Shown here: in pieces, positions 63,726 through 64,000 of the stretch
How the letters are laid out: each line of letters starts with the position of its first letter
How positions within the stretch are numbered: the stretch's first letter is position 1
Origin: an uncultured Verrucomicrobiota bacterium
GTDB lineage: Bacteria; Verrucomicrobiota; Kiritimatiellia; CAJWTS01
Direction of reading: 5' to 3'
Assembly (NCBI GenBank): GCA_913047795.1
Contig: CAJWTS010000009.1
Location: 19,367 to 83,366, forward strand
Length of the DNA: 64,000 bases
Program-made: the position numbers and the translations under genes
The notes under the pieces: generated by a model
Seen by the model: only the letters and a program-made list of their open reading frames with translations
What the model was told of the DNA's origin: nothing
The model's database searches: none

Positions 63726-64000
63726 CACCATCCTGTACCTGTTGCCGGCGCTCACCCGCCAATCGGGCCCGCGCCAGATAGTGGTTCATCGATTCCGGCA
63801 TCGGCTTGTGGGCCGTGATCTCGACCGTAATGACGTCGACATCGTCCAGCGCGATCGAACCGACCGGGAGAGCAATATCAACGCGGCGCGCGGCGCCTTT
63901 TCCCACAACGCGGCTGACACCGTTGGAAAAAATTTCGGCCGATGCAATTTCGAGGAGTGCCGATGCAATTTCGGGGAGTGCCGATGCAATTTCGGAGTGC
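63712..64000 (-). CDS. Partial gene of unknown product, 5' end outside the window
   Basis: The frame ending at the TAA at 63712 stays open to the right edge. The sequence from about 63920 down reads as protein (GKGAARRVDIALPVGSIALD, then VDVITVEITAHKP). Its upstream part is the translated repeat EIASALP/EIASALL/EIASAEI. A GTG at 63906 is the only in-frame start codon in view, so a short 64-residue protein is also possible. I do not recognise the family. It overlaps the CotH start by 14 bases, which argues that the frame is translated. Confidence 0.4.
   Translation of the reverse strand, partial: HSEIASALPEIASALLEIASAEIFSNGVSRVVGKGAARRVDIALPVGSIALDDVDVITVEITAHKPMPESMNHYLARARLAGERRQQVQDGDGLQ
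63938..63998. repeat. Three-copy tandem repeat of about 21 bases
   Basis: Units begin with GCCGATGCAATTTCG and end GAGT: 63938-63958 (21 bases), 63959-63979 (21) and 63980-63998 (19, missing two bases). A partial copy of AATTTCGGCC precedes them at 63931-63940. The array may continue beyond the window. Read on the minus strand in the adjoining frame, each 21-base unit gives a seven-residue repeat. Confidence 0.85.

Noticed and set aside
63938..63998. CRISPR array at the right edge
   Set aside because: Units are directly contiguous with no spacers, so it is a simple tandem repeat.

Overview
The window is one continuous surface-polysaccharide (O-antigen or exopolysaccharide) gene cluster. Every protein-coding gene I can support, 55 including two cut by the window edges, lies on the minus strand, so transcription runs from base 64000 towards base 1. 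Spacing is tight and many neighbours share an ATGA, GTGA, TAATG or TGATG junction. The DNA is GC-rich by eye and no rRNA, tRNA, CRISPR or insertion sequence was seen. ABC-type O-antigen export and lipopolysaccharide-type sugar genes point to a Gram-negative, probably environmental bacterium. A GDP-mannose 3,5-epimerase-like enzyme and a VTC/CotH pair would suit a PVC-type or similar lineage, but no phylogenetic marker is present and that placement is weak.

Layout in order of transcription. (1) 59.7-64 kb: a cut protein with tandem repeats at its 5' side, a CotH kinase fused to a beta-helix, and a VTC-domain protein. (2) 50.8-59.6 kb: nucleotide-sugar enzymes (GDP-mannose 3,5-epimerase-like, UDP-sugar dehydrogenase, GmhA-like isomerase, a nucleotidyltransferase/PfkB-kinase fusion, two further epimerase/dehydratases) and the Wzm/Wzt ABC exporter. 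(3) 40.2-50.8 kb: a carbon-chain module between two paralogous methyltransferases. It has an alcohol dehydrogenase, a two-subunit thiamine-diphosphate E1 enzyme, the remnant of another E1 beta, a C-methyltransferase, a DmpF/DmpG pair, an SDR and an acetolactate-synthase-like enzyme. (4) 36.6-40 kb: a looser, compositionally different stretch with a Nudix hydrolase, an unknown protein and a putative sugar O-methyltransferase. (5) 32.7-36.6 kb: a nonulosonic-acid module (CMP-sugar synthetase-like, a CBS-NeuB-SAF-TIM-barrel fusion, a DUF115/Maf-like protein). (6) 1-32.7 kb: glycosyltransferases (GT2 and GT4), six polytopic GT-C-like membrane proteins, methyltransferases, two hexapeptide acyltransferases, an SGNH protein, an asparagine-synthase-like protein, a NodU-type carbamoyltransferase and two deacetylase-like proteins.

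Taken together, modules 2, 3 and 5 probably make unusual activated sugars. The transferases of module 6 assemble and decorate the chain, and Wzm/Wzt exports it. The most unusual part is module 3. Its enzymes could build a 4-hydroxy-2-oxoacid and pass its decarboxylated acyl unit to a keto-sugar, giving a long-branched or higher-carbon sugar. This is inference from enzyme families and gene order.
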